DNA of 64,000 bases, taken from contig JBMYSZ010000005.1 in NCBI GenBank assembly GCA_049603835.1, positions 139,937 through 203,936 on the forward strand, written 5' to 3'. Below, piece after piece: positions 53,393-62,451 of this stretch (position 1 is its first letter; each line of letters starts with the position of its first letter). The notes beneath the pieces were generated by a model. It ran no database searches. It had not been told where the DNA came from and worked only from the letters and a program-made list of their open reading frames with translations. The position numbers and the translations under genes were made by a program. The DNA is from Mangrovicoccus sp049603835. Its GTDB lineage: Bacteria > Pseudomonadota > Alphaproteobacteria > Rhodobacterales > Rhodobacteraceae.

Positions 53393-54591
53393 GCGTCTCT
53401 CCCCCAGGTGGCTTGGATTAAGCTGGCGATTTCGCTGTTGAGCGCATCAAGACTTTCGCGCGCCCGATCATAGGTGGAGCGGGTGAAAGCGCTGCGCTCG
53501 ACTTCATAGAGGGTTTGTTTGGTCAGGCCCGCATCGGAAATGGCGGTGGATTTCAACATCGGCGCGTTCAAGACATTGTCGCCATACATGGTGCGCAAAA
53601 AGGCCATGATCCGATTTTGCGGCGCATCAGTGGGCTCATAGCGGGTGATCAGATAGCGCATCCAGTCATGGGACATATCGGCGCCGGATTCCGCGATCAC
53701 ATCCATCAGATCGGCGGTCATGCGCAGAAATTGCGACATGGACATAACATCGAGCATCTCGGGATGGATGGTGACCAGGACGCCGGTGGCAGCGGAGAGG
53801 GCGGACATGGTGAGAAAGCCCAGCTGCGGCGGGCAATCGATGACAACCACATCATAATCGCCATCCACCTGCGCCAGCGCCTGTTTGACCCGGAAGAAAA
53901 ACAGCCCCGCATTGCCGGCAGACAAGGCACGGGGGGTTTCATGTTCGAATTCCATCAGCTCGAGATTGCCGGGAATCAGATGCAGATTCGGGATATAGGT
54001 GGGGCGGATGATGTCGCGGATCGGCACCGGGTCATCATAGCGGATTGCATCGTAGAGCGTGCCGCCATCGATCAAGTCGAATTCCGGCTGGACCCCATGC
54101 AGCGCGGTGAAAGAGGCCTGGGGATCAAGATCGATCCCCAGCACCCGATAGCCATGCAGCGCCAGCCATTGTGCCAGATGGGCGGCGGTGGTGGTTTTGC
54201 CCGAGCCGCCTTTGAAATTCATCACACCGATGACTTGCAGATGTTCGCCATTGCGGCGTCCGGGCATATAATCGCCCGGCTTGCGCGCGGATTTTTCCAA
54301 TAATTCCCGTAGGTTCTGGATATCCTGAGCGGTATAGATGCGGCGATTGCCGGGGGTAAGTTGCGGGGTGGGGCCTTTGCCTTCGAGATGGAGTTTGCGC
54401 AGATAACTATCGCCAACCCCCAGCAATTTCGCCGCTTCGCCAGAGGTGAAGGTGCGCATCGCTTTGGAGGCATCGGGCGGGAAAAGATTTTCGCGCTGCG
54501 TATGCAACTGGCTGGCCAGGGCCTCGGAATGTTGCCGGATGACCGAGTTTAGGTCATGTTGCGGTCCGGGTTCGTAACCGGTATCTGCCAT
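53389..54591 (-). CDS. repA: Partition ATPase RepA (ParA family)
   Basis: A 400-aa ParA-type ATPase. An N-terminal HTH-like region (about 48-100) precedes the deviant Walker A M-N-F-K-G-G-S-G-K-T-T-T near residue 124, D-L-D-P-Q-A-S (A') near 150 and V-V-I-D-C-P-P-Q (B) near 245. With RepB it partitions the replicon and represses the operon. It is the first gene of repABC, read from a promoter upstream of 54600. RepA type defines plasmid compatibility, which would need comparison with known groups. Confidence 0.93.
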   Translation of the reverse strand: MADTGYEPGPQHDLNSVIRQHSEALASQLHTQRENLFPPDASKAMRTFTSGEAAKLLGVGDSYLRKLHLEGKGPTPQLTPGNRRIYTAQDIQNLRELLEKSARKPGDYMPGRRNGEHLQVIGVMNFKGGSGKTTTAAHLAQWLALHGYRVLGIDLDPQASFTALHGVQPEFDLIDGGTLYDAIRYDDPVPIRDIIRPTYIPNLHLIPGNLELMEFEHETPRALSAGNAGLFFFRVKQALAQVDGDYDVVVIDCPPQLGFLTMSALSAATGVLVTIHPEMLDVMSMSQFLRMTADLMDVIAESGADMSHDWMRYLITRYEPTDAPQNRIMAFLRTMYGDNVLNAPMLKSTAISDAGLTKQTLYEVERSAFTRSTYDRARESLDALNSEIASLIQATWGRDA

Positions 54592-54629
54592 ATCTGCCTC
54601 AGCCCCGTTTTGCTTAGCCCCATTCTGGG

Positions 54630-54695
54630 ATCACGGTTTTTGTCGTTATTCGACTTCTTTCCGTGATTAATGTCTGACGATACGGATTCGTGCAA
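54630..54695 (-). promoter_or_regulatory. Candidate repABC promoter and operator
   Basis: On the minus strand TTGCAC (54690-54695) and CATTAA (54667-54672) are 17 bases apart, about 75 bases before the repA start. Just downstream, ATCACGG at 54630-54636 is an inverted match of CCGTGAT at 54661-54667. An operator here would suit RepA/RepB autorepression. The rest of the 54696-54966 gap shows no convincing gene. Confidence 0.4.
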
Positions 54696-54966
54696 GTTTC
54701 TTTTGCTATATGCTGAAAAACTGTTGCTTTGGCCGTGTCCTGAACGGTTTTGGGACGGCTTTGGGATGGGGTCAGGCTTGCTTTGCGCTTGGAATTGGAC
54801 TGTTTGGGTGCAGAAAGGCCCCTATGGGCTGAAATTTCGGAACCAAAGTTTTGTTGTGGCGTTGACGGCTGTCGGATTTCGCATCATCGGCGCGATCTGG
54901 GTGTAGTATGTGACGTCTATTACCGCTTAGAGCCGCCCTGAATTTTCATGCCATCAAAGGAAAGAC

Positions 54967-57378
54967 ATGACCATCTATCGCCGTCTTGGCGCTATCTTAC
55001 TTCTCTTGGGCCTTTTGGTTGGCGGTGTCGGCCATGCCCAAGATGCATCGCAACCCGCTAATCCTGAACTTGGGGCGCTTTTGGAGGTTCTCAAGGACCC
55101 GCAGGCGCGAGATCAGTTAATTTCGGCTCTGAGCTCTGTGGAAGACCCGGCGGCATCAGATGCTGCGGGCGCTGACAGTGCCGCAGAGGAGCCAAGCGGC
55201 GGATCGCAATCCTCGACCCCAAGTTTGACGGCTTTGATGACGGGCACGGCAACGAGCAGCGAAAGCGGATCTGACCCGCCCAGTGCTGACGAAACCGCCG
55301 CGGATCTGCCGGCGCGGGCCTCGACGCAATTGACCCAGCTGGCGCAGAAGACCGCCGAAGCCACGGCAGAGTTCAGTGATGTTTTGCAGGACCGTTTGGT
55401 CAATCTCCGGGCGGATCTAGAGCGTCTGAGCCGTTTGCCGGATTACATCACCGAAACCCGTCTGGCGCGGATTCAAAGCGAGGCGCTGCCGCTATTGGCG
55501 ACGATCATTAGCACGGTGATCGCCTATCGGGTTTTGCGCAGTGTCACAACGACTTGGCTGCCTTCGCCTCAGTCCAAAACCAGCATGGGCGAACGCGCGG
55601 GGCTGGTGATTGCGCAGGTTGTGCTGCGGGCGATGAGCATCGGTTTTGCCTGGGTTTTGGGTTATATCCTGGCCTATTTCATCTTTGGCCGTGGCGAAAT
55701 TGCGGTGCCGCAAGCGCTTTATCTCAATGCGTTTTTGGCGCGCGGGGCCTTCACTTTGGTGCTGAGCCTGTTCCTGTCCAAAGACCCCAAGGAGATGACC
55801 TTTACCCGCCTGCCGCAAGATATCGAGGCGACCACGTATATGGCTCTGAAACGGGTTGCGGGCTTCTTGATTTTCGGCGTGATTATGGTGGTGCCGCTTA
55901 GCCGAATTTGGACCAATTTCGTCATTGCGGGATCGGTGCAAACCCTGGTTGTGACCATTGGCGCGATCTTGTCGATCATCGCAATCCGCAAAATCCGTCG
56001 GGCCATTGATGCGTGGCAAGCGGAGCAGCAAGCCCTGGCGCAAGCCCGTGCCGATAGCGATGAGGACGAAGACAATCTCAATGACTATGTGGCGGCGAAA
56101 ACCCTGGGTTTGTGGAATAAATTCTGGCCACCTTTGGCGATGTTATATGTGCTGGTCTGCTATTTCATCGCCCTGTCAAACCCGTCTTTGATGGTGTCCT
56201 ATGTGGGCCGCGCGACCGGGGCGACGGTGATTGCCGTTGCGCTTATGTTCGTTGCGGTGCGGATTTTCGGTCATGCGAGTGATTTGAAACTGCCTTTGCC
56301 GGGCATTATCGACCGCAATTTCCCCGGTTTCCGCACGCGGATTCAGGGGGTTGTTCCGGCCTTTGCCTTTTTGCTGGGTATGGCGACTTTGGCGGCCGCG
56401 GTGGGCTTTGTGCTCGAAGGCTGGCGCGTCGTTGATATGCAGGCTTGGCTATCGTCCGAGATGGTTTCGGCAAGCATGTGGCGCATCACCAGTGCGATTG
56501 TGATCTTTGGTTTGGTCCTGGTGTTCTGGGCTGCGACCTCGTCCTATATCGATAGCCGTTTGGTGTCGGATCTGCCGGGGCGCAATGTGAGCGCACGGAC
56601 CCGGACGCTGCTGTCGCTGTTCCGCAATGCCTTTACCATCGCGGTGATTGTGTTTGGCGGCATGATGGCTTTGTCCGAGCTGGGCATTAATATCGCGCCG
56701 CTGCTGGCTGGTGCCGGGGTGATCGGTTTGGCCATTGGTTTTGGTGCGCAAAAACTGGTGCAAGACATCATCACCGGCGTGTTCATCCAGCTGGAAAATG
56801 CCATCAATGAAGGCGATGTGATCACGGTTGCGGGCCTGACCGGATCGGTGGAAAGCCTGACTATTCGATCGGTTGGCATCCGCGATTTGGCCGGGGTGTA
56901 TCACCTGATCCCGTTTAGCGCGGTGGATACTGTGTCGAATTTCATGCGCAAATTTGGCTGCCATGTGGAGGTTGTGGGCGTGGCCTATGACGCGGATTTG
57001 GCTGTGGCGCGCGAGGCATTGTTTGCTGCCTTTGACGAGGTGAAGGCCTCGGATCACGGTTGGAAAATCCTAGAGCCGCTGGAATATCACGGTGTGGTTG
57101 GTTTGGCCGATAGCAGCGTGAATTTGCGGGTCCGGCTGAAAACCCGCCCAGGCGATCAATGGGCTGTGGGCCGTGCCTATACAGAGGCGGTCAAGCGGGC
57201 CTTGGATGAACGCGGGGTGGAAATTCCTTTCCCGCATCGCGAGGTCAAATTCCCGCCGGAATTCCTAGAGCGTCTTGCCCAGCAAGCGGAGCCGCGCCAG
57301 CTGAGCGACCGGGAATATGCCCATGCGACCAGCAAAGCGACCCCGGAAACGGTGGAGGGGCAAGCGGAAGAGACCTAG
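54967..57378 (+). CDS. MscS-family mechanosensitive channel
   Basis: An 803-aa inner-membrane protein with a signal peptide (residues 1-24) and a periplasmic N-terminal part of ~160 residues. Around nine further hydrophobic helices follow, then the MscS core (about 575-720). The pore helix reads G-A-G-V-I-G-L-A-I-G-F-G-A-Q-K-L-V-Q-D and the beta domain N-E-G-D-V-I-T-V-A-G-L-T-G-S-V-E. It should open on membrane tension and release solutes on hypo-osmotic shock, a useful partner for a cell that stores glucosylglycerol, though the genes are 31 kb apart. Strong AAAGGAAAG site. Confidence 0.9.
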   Translation: MTIYRRLGAILLLLGLLVGGVGHAQDASQPANPELGALLEVLKDPQARDQLISALSSVEDPAASDAAGADSAAEEPSGGSQSSTPSLTALMTGTATSSESGSDPPSADETAADLPARASTQLTQLAQKTAEATAEFSDVLQDRLVNLRADLERLSRLPDYITETRLARIQSEALPLLATIISTVIAYRVLRSVTTTWLPSPQSKTSMGERAGLVIAQVVLRAMSIGFAWVLGYILAYFIFGRGEIAVPQALYLNAFLARGAFTLVLSLFLSKDPKEMTFTRLPQDIEATTYMALKRVAGFLIFGVIMVVPLSRIWTNFVIAGSVQTLVVTIGAILSIIAIRKIRRAIDAWQAEQQALAQARADSDEDEDNLNDYVAAKTLGLWNKFWPPLAMLYVLVCYFIALSNPSLMVSYVGRATGATVIAVALMFVAVRIFGHASDLKLPLPGIIDRNFPGFRTRIQGVVPAFAFLLGMATLAAAVGFVLEGWRVVDMQAWLSSEMVSASMWRITSAIVIFGLVLVFWAATSSYIDSRLVSDLPGRNVSARTRTLLSLFRNAFTIAVIVFGGMMALSELGINIAPLLAGAGVIGLAIGFGAQKLVQDIITGVFIQLENAINEGDVITVAGLTGSVESLTIRSVGIRDLAGVYHLIPFSAVDTVSNFMRKFGCHVEVVGVAYDADLAVAREALFAAFDEVKASDHGWKILEPLEYHGVVGLADSSVNLRVRLKTRPGDQWAVGRAYTEAVKRALDERGVEIPFPHREVKFPPEFLERLAQQAEPRQLSDREYAHATSKATPETVEGQAEET

Positions 57379-57412
57379 AGCCTTTCGGGTTTCGCGTTTG
57401 GTTACGAAACAG

Positions 57413-57445
57413 AAAGCCGCGTCTTTGGGCGCGGCTTTTGCTTTT
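57413..57445 (+). terminator. Intrinsic terminator after the channel gene
   Basis: A 9-bp stem AAAGCCGCG/CGCGGCTTT (57413-57421 with 57430-57438), an 8-base loop and a T-rich run. Confidence 0.85.
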
Positions 57446-57547
57446 GGCACAAGGGCAGTTGCGCGAATAGGTCAGTTGCCAAGAAATGCGGGGTAAGTTT
57501 GACCGGGGCGGATTTCAAAATGGGTTCAAATCCTGTAATATAACCTT

Positions 57548-57711
57548 GTCGATGCTGGTTTTGGGAACCTTTTCGCGCGGCTTGCATTGACGAAAGGTGC
57601 AGGGCAGGCGTAACGCGGCCCAGGCCATGAAAAGATTTCGGATACCATCCCGTTTAGGCGTGGCTGGTCTAAGGAAGGGGCGTCTGTTCTGGGTTCAGAC
57701 GCTCCTTTTTT
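57548..57711 (+). ncRNA. Candidate intergenic small RNA
   Basis: A second strong terminator (stem 57677-57686 with 57696-57705, 9-base loop, T6) stands more than 300 bases beyond the channel gene and 230 bases beyond the channel's own terminator, with no protein gene between. A promoter-like TTCAAA (57514) - 16 - TAATAT (57536) would start an RNA near 57548. The interval has GC-rich self-pairing words. No known family is recognised. Confidence 0.4.
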
Positions 57712-57751
57712 ATGGCTTATTATGGGGCTTTTTAGGGCCTTTGGGGGCCGT

Positions 57752-58336
57752 TTAGGGTCGCAAGATCCGCGCCACTGTGGGCAGGTCAGGCAGATGGGTC
57801 ACCGCAAGCCCCTGATCCTTTTGGTAACTGCCTAGAGCCATAAACAAAGCCTGATCATCCAGCGCCGTATTCGCCGCGAGATAGCCTTGGTCATGCAGCT
57901 TGTCGCGCATATGGGCCAGCACGGTTTCATAGACAAAGACGGCGTTTGTGCCATCATCAAGCCGCCGGATCGGCGTCGCATCGGTCAAGCGATCTGGGGC
58001 GAGCTGTTTGATCATCGCATTCAGCGCCGCGACCAATTTGACCTCGGGGTGATCGGCGCAACCGGCGCGCAGGGCGGAGGCCAGGACTTCGGTGGTTTGC
58101 CAGGGGGTGACGTCATATGTGTCGCTGCGCAGCTGGTTGAAGCCGGTGATATAGCCCTCCATCCAGCCAATCGCGCCCCAGAAATCGCGGCTATCGCTGG
58201 GCAGCTCGGCAAAGCGGGCGCAGGTCATATTTCCCATGCCATCTACGGCGAATAGGCCTTTGGAATCCGCAGCTTGGGCCATATGGGTGGCGCAGCTAAG
58301 GGCGAGCAAGAGCGGCAGGAGGATCTGTTTATGCAT
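57752..58336 (-). CDS. Exported protein of unknown function (HdeA-like C-A-R-F region)
   Basis: A 194-aa protein with signal peptide (residues 1-22, A-Q-A). The mature part starts M-T-C-A-R-F-A-E-L, then W-x-x-G-Y-I-T-G-F, a pattern seen in HdeA/Rap1a-like periplasmic proteins with two cysteines. The C-terminus (A-L-G-S-Y-Q-K-D-Q-G-L) recalls a peptidoglycan-binding repeat. Its ATG overlaps the stop of the upstream VPLPA-CTERM gene by 8 bases, so the pair is coupled. Function unknown. Confidence 0.7.
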   Translation of the reverse strand: MHKQILLPLLLALSCATHMAQAADSKGLFAVDGMGNMTCARFAELPSDSRDFWGAIGWMEGYITGFNQLRSDTYDVTPWQTTEVLASALRAGCADHPEVKLVAALNAMIKQLAPDRLTDATPIRRLDDGTNAVFVYETVLAHMRDKLHDQGYLAANTALDDQALFMALGSYQKDQGLAVTHLPDLPTVARILRP

Positions 58337-59786
58337 GGTGTGGCTTTCTTTTGCGAAATCCCCAAAGCAGGCCAGTTCCGGCCAAAAGCGCGAGCCCCGC
58401 AGGCGGCAGGGGCACGGCGCCGGGGGTAATATTAACGGTCATCGGCGTCTGGGTGACAAAGACCCCGCCGGGCTGCACCCCGGTGAAACTGATCCCTGCG
58501 GCAAAGGCCGAGGCGTTTTCGGGATCTAGCATCAAATCCATATCAATACCGGAGATGGTGAAACGGTTCACCGAGCCCAGCATTGCCAGCACAGAGGGGG
58601 TAAGAAAGTTGAAACTGGTCCCAGAGGCCAGGTGAAAATCATGACCATTGGCGCTGAGCGTATAGCCATCCGTATCGCCAATCAGCGCAAAGCTGGGCGC
58701 GGTAACAGAGGCGAATTCAGCGCCGGTCACTTCATAGACATAGCCCACGGCGATTTCTGGATCGATCCAGAAGATCTGGCCCTCGGGCGGATCTTGGAAC
58801 TCAAAGACAAAGCTTTGGGCGCCGTTTTCGGCGGCGATCACTTCGCCGGGAAGGATCGGGCTCAGCTCATTTTGGCCATCGGGGAAGGGCGGGGCGGCGC
58901 CGAAGATGATTTGCGACACGACGGTAACACTCTCCCCCGGAGCCACATCGTAAAAGTCGCGTTGCATCGCGACGCCGCGCGGATCTGGGCCGGCGAAATC
59001 ATTCACCCCATCGCCATCGAAATCGCCTTCTATATCTAGCCCGCTGTCGAGTAGACCGTAAAATCCAACGTCATAGCTGGGATAAACACCCGCCCGAAAA
59101 GGGGTTTGGCCGGGGCTGCCGCCGCTCGCGGTCAGGCTCAGCTCTAGCGGATGGCCAGGATCTGGTTGGGGCGAGGTGAACATGACGATCTGATCATCCA
59201 CCACGCGAAGGCCGCTAAAGCTGTAAGGCTCGGGGCCTTCAATTGGATTGATCCCTAGGATGAAGCGGAGATTATAGGTATCGGGGTCATAGGCGAAGTC
59301 ATTTTCGCTGACAGGATTGGTTAGGGTATAGCTTTGCGTCAAGACCGCACCGGCGACCTGACCATTCGCATCAAAGGCTTGGGACAGCCGTTGATCGACG
59401 ATGTAATCCCACCCCCCCAAAGACATTTCATGGCGCAGATGATCCGGGTTTTGGCTGACCGATTGGATGGTCACATAGTGATCGAAAGATGAGATTTCTG
59501 ACGGATATAAGTCAAAACGATAGGGATTTTGCCAATCCGTGCTTTGAAACCCGATTTGGATTTCGCTGTCTAGATACAAGTCGGAGGGGCCCATGGGGCC
59601 GACTGGATCGTAGATGGATGAAGTATAGCTTCTAATAGCGCCGAATTCATTGACAAAGACCGAGGCGGAGCCGTCCCCCATGCCAGTTGTCAGCGTATAG
59701 AGGCTGGCGGCGACTGCCGGGCCGCTGAGGGGCAGGGCGAAGCTGATCAGAATCGCTTTGACGAAATTTTTGGACGAAGTTTTCAC
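58329..59786 (-). CDS. Exported protein with VPLPA-CTERM-like sorting signal
   Basis: A 485-aa protein starting at GTG 59786 with TAGGAG upstream. It has a signal peptide (residues 1-27), a Ser/Gly/Pro-rich beta body with D-x-D-G-D-G-V calcium-like motifs near 250, and a C-terminal A-V-P-L-P-P-A-G-L-A-L-L-A-G-T-G-L-L, helix, R-K-R-K tail. This is again the VPLPA-CTERM surface-sorting build. It is coupled to a small exported protein downstream. No exosortase gene is in the window, so sorting would depend on genes elsewhere. Confidence 0.82.
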   Translation of the reverse strand: MKTSSKNFVKAILISFALPLSGPAVAASLYTLTTGMGDGSASVFVNEFGAIRSYTSSIYDPVGPMGPSDLYLDSEIQIGFQSTDWQNPYRFDLYPSEISSFDHYVTIQSVSQNPDHLRHEMSLGGWDYIVDQRLSQAFDANGQVAGAVLTQSYTLTNPVSENDFAYDPDTYNLRFILGINPIEGPEPYSFSGLRVVDDQIVMFTSPQPDPGHPLELSLTASGGSPGQTPFRAGVYPSYDVGFYGLLDSGLDIEGDFDGDGVNDFAGPDPRGVAMQRDFYDVAPGESVTVVSQIIFGAAPPFPDGQNELSPILPGEVIAAENGAQSFVFEFQDPPEGQIFWIDPEIAVGYVYEVTGAEFASVTAPSFALIGDTDGYTLSANGHDFHLASGTSFNFLTPSVLAMLGSVNRFTISGIDMDLMLDPENASAFAAGISFTGVQPGGVFVTQTPMTVNITPGAVPLPPAGLALLAGTGLLWGFRKRKPHHA

Positions 59787-60136
59787 GAAATTCTCCTACT
59801 TCAAATTAAAACTGTTTGAAGCAGGGTCAGGTAAATGCCGGTTTAAGATTGGCCGAGGATTAGAGGGTATTTGGCGGGGCGAGCGGGCGTTGATGCTCAA
59901 CTTGGGGCTCTGCGGAGTATATTGCGGATGCTGGCCGGGGCGCTGCAAACTGGTAGGGCCGGGTCAGAGCGGTCATCGGCGGGACGTGCAGCGAGGGTCC
60001 GGTTGGAGCCCCAAAGCCGCCTGTCAGGGCTCCCAACGAACTTCGCCTCTCGAGCTTTGCCAATGAAGGCCATGACCTGCTCCCGGCCGGTCAGTAGGTT
60101 CGTGCTGTTTCTGACGGAACGAAACGACTTGGTTGA
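59787..60136. other. Gene-free flank of the IS256-type element
   Basis: About 350 bases between the sorted surface-protein gene and the IS left end. Minus-strand frames here do not resemble a known protein, although a possible older gene fragment may be interrupted by the IS. Confidence 0.35.
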
Positions 60137-60143
60137 CTGGTCC

Positions 60144-61559
60144 GTGAGAAATAGCTGAAAGTTGGTGATGGCCCTGAGGGGCGGCATATCATGGCGGTGT
60201 TCAAGACGCCGTTAATTCTCGCAGAGAAAGGGATATGCCACATGAGAGAAGATACCATCACCACCTTGCCTGATCCAAACGGATTTTCCGCTGACCCGCT
60301 GACGGATTTGATCCGCTCAGGTGCTCGTAAGTTGATTGAGCAAGCGCTTGAAGCAGAACTGGGCGCGCTGCTCGCGCATTTTTCCAACGAGACAACCGAT
60401 GAAGGACACGCGCGGATCGTTCGACACGGCCACCTGCCTGAACGCGAGGTCATGACCGGGGTTGGTCCTGTGTCTGTGAAGGTGCCGCGCGTTCGGGATC
60501 GGGGGCAGCAGGCTGAGAAAGTGCGGTTCACATCCTCGATCCTGCCGCCGTACCTGCGCAAGGCCAAATCCGTCGAAGAATTGCTGCCGTGGCTTTACCT
60601 CAAGGGCATTTCTACGGGCGATTTCCAGGAGGCCCTTGCTGCGCTGCTTGGCCCGAATGCGGCTGGTCTGTCATCCACGACCATCTCACGGCTCAAGTCA
60701 GACTGGTGGGAAGACTATGAACGCTGGCAGAAGCGTGATCTCAGCGCCCGGCGTATCGTGTATGTCTGGGCAGACGGTGTGTATTTCCAGCCGAGAATGG
60801 AAGAGTGAGGACGTAAGTCCGCCATGGGTTCGAGGACAAGCCCGAACAAATGCGTTCTGGTGCTGGTCGGCGCGGATGAGTGGGGCCGCAAGGAAATTCT
60901 GGGGCTGACCGATGGCTACCGTGAAAGCACCCAGAGCTGGCGGGAACTGCTCCTTGATCTCAAGCGGCGTGGCCTGTCACACGCCCCTGATTTGGCTATC
61001 GGCGACGGTGCGCTTGGGTTCTGGGCCGCCTTGCGCGAAGTGTTTGGCGACACCGCCGAGCAGCGCTGTTGGTTTCACAAAACCGGACACGTTCTGAACG
61101 CAATGCCCGAATCCGTGCAGGCCAAAGCCAAAGGCCATCTGCATGGAATTTGGCAGGCGGAAACCAAGGCTGACGCCAACACCGCGTTCGATTTTTTCGT
61201 AGAAACCTACGGGGTGAAATACGACAAAGCCGTCACCAAGCTAATTAAAGACCGCGAGGTGTTGCTGGCGTTCTATGACTTCCCAGCCGAACACTGGAAG
61301 CACATCCGAACCACGAACCCGATTGAAAGCACTTTCGCCACCGTGCGCCATCGTACCGGAAAAACCAAAGGCTGCCTCAGCCGCAAAACAGGGCTGGCAA
61401 TGGCCTTCAAGCTGATGATGTCAGCGCAGGAAAAATGGAGAAAGCTCGACGGATCAAACCGCATGCCAGAGATAATCCAGGGCATTGCATTCGTCGACGG
61501 CATCAAGCAACTTCAATCCGCCGCCTGATCAAGCCGTCACCAACTTTTGGGCATAGCTC
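60144..61559 (+). mobile_element. IS256-family insertion sequence
   Basis: Imperfect terminal inverted repeats (about 20 of 27 positions) share AAAGTTGGTGA near each end (60158 region and, inverted, 61540 region). A CTGGTCC direct repeat flanks it at 60137-60143 and 61560-61566, fitting a target duplication. It contains one transposase gene with an in-frame stop. Ends are placed by eye. Confidence 0.75.
60242..61528 (+). pseudogene. IS256-family transposase with in-frame stop
   Basis: The protein is an IS256/Mutator-type DDE transposase. L-I-E-Q-A-L-E-A-E-L is near the start; V-W-A-D-G-V-Y carries the first D, A-I-G-D-G-A-L-G-F-W the second and T-N-P-I-E-S-T-F-A the E. A TGA at 60806-60808 ends the first part (189 residues) shortly after the first D. 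The frame then continues unbroken to 61528. About ten residues around the stop do not match the family pattern, so a small insertion may be involved. Probably inactive unless the stop is read through or complemented. Confidence 0.85.
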
Positions 61560-61672
61560 CTGGTCCCGTGGCCGAGCCCCTTTGTTGCAAAAAGTCAAAG
61601 GTCATAGAGAAAGTGCTTGAGGACACGCCCCCAAGGCCGGTACGAACATCCTATAGCAGTAGGGGACAAGCT

Positions 61673-62437
61673 ATGAAAACCATATTCGCCATGCTTCTTA
61701 GTTTCTTTGGTTTTGTGTGCACCCCTGCAATCTCGAAGTCGAACCTTTTCTTTTCAAACGCAGACCTCCCACAAGGCATCAATGAAAGTGGTCGCTTAAA
61801 TTGGGTTCTAGCCTTTGTTCCCCATGGTTACTTTCGCAGCGTTCTGGTTGACAAGAATATCGTGACAAACAGAGACAGTACGCATGATAAATACTGCGGG
61901 GATAGTGCGATATTTTTATCTGGGGGATTTTTCGATCCAGACAGAAATCCGGAAGGGCTATTGATCGAAAACGGAACGGAAGCGGTTGAATATGCCGATC
62001 ACTATAAATCTGGCGGCGTGATGTATCTGCTTGGCGGGACGGTTAGCTTTATCAAAGTTGGACTAGTGCCGCCGTACGGTGCCGAATTTGCACTGCAATC
62101 AAAACCGTTTCTTTGGGAGGGTGGGAAAGTTTCCGCCGGTCAAGTAGAGGATGGCTACTGGGATAGAATTTCAGTGGGCACGGCAACGCTAAACGGCGAG
62201 TTCGGCTTGGTCGTAATCGGCGTCTTTTCTGAGGATCGAAAAGCTCTTCGGCAACACCAGTTCATCGACGGCATTTCAGAAATCGAGCGTTTTGTAAGGC
62301 TGGAAATCTCTTGGCTTCTAAATCTTGATGGAGCCAACACCGCCTTTCTTCGAATTCCAAGCGCGGGAATTTTTCACGGATTGGCGGAGCCACAGTATAT
62401 TCCAAGCGCGCTATGCATAAGCATGAAGCAAAACTAG
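61673..62437 (+). CDS. Exported phosphodiester-glycosidase-like (DUF2233) protein
   Basis: A 254-aa protein with signal peptide (residues 1-20). S-G-G-F-F-D-P-D-x-N-P-E-G-L-L-I near residue 75, L-Q-S-K-P-F-L-W near 135 and W-L-L-N-L-D-G-A-N-T near 222 follow the phosphodiester glycosidase (NAGPA) pattern; the family cleaves sugar phosphodiesters outside the cell. ATG 61673 has an AGGGGACAA site; the longer frame starts inside the IS end. The AT-richer composition, and insertion elements on both sides, point to acquired DNA. Confidence 0.65.
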   Translation: MKTIFAMLLSFFGFVCTPAISKSNLFFSNADLPQGINESGRLNWVLAFVPHGYFRSVLVDKNIVTNRDSTHDKYCGDSAIFLSGGFFDPDRNPEGLLIENGTEAVEYADHYKSGGVMYLLGGTVSFIKVGLVPPYGAEFALQSKPFLWEGGKVSAGQVEDGYWDRISVGTATLNGEFGLVVIGVFSEDRKALRQHQFIDGISEIERFVRLEISWLLNLDGANTAFLRIPSAGIFHGLAEPQYIPSALCISMKQN

Positions 62438-62451
62438 AGTTGGAGAAATCA

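Noticed and set aside
54670..54906. 78-aa frame upstream of repA
   Set aside because: No ribosome site or family pattern, and it overlaps the likely repABC promoter and operator.
57413..57445. Small RNA ending at the first terminator after the channel gene
   Set aside because: The hairpin starts about 35 bases after the stop codon and is simply that gene's terminator.
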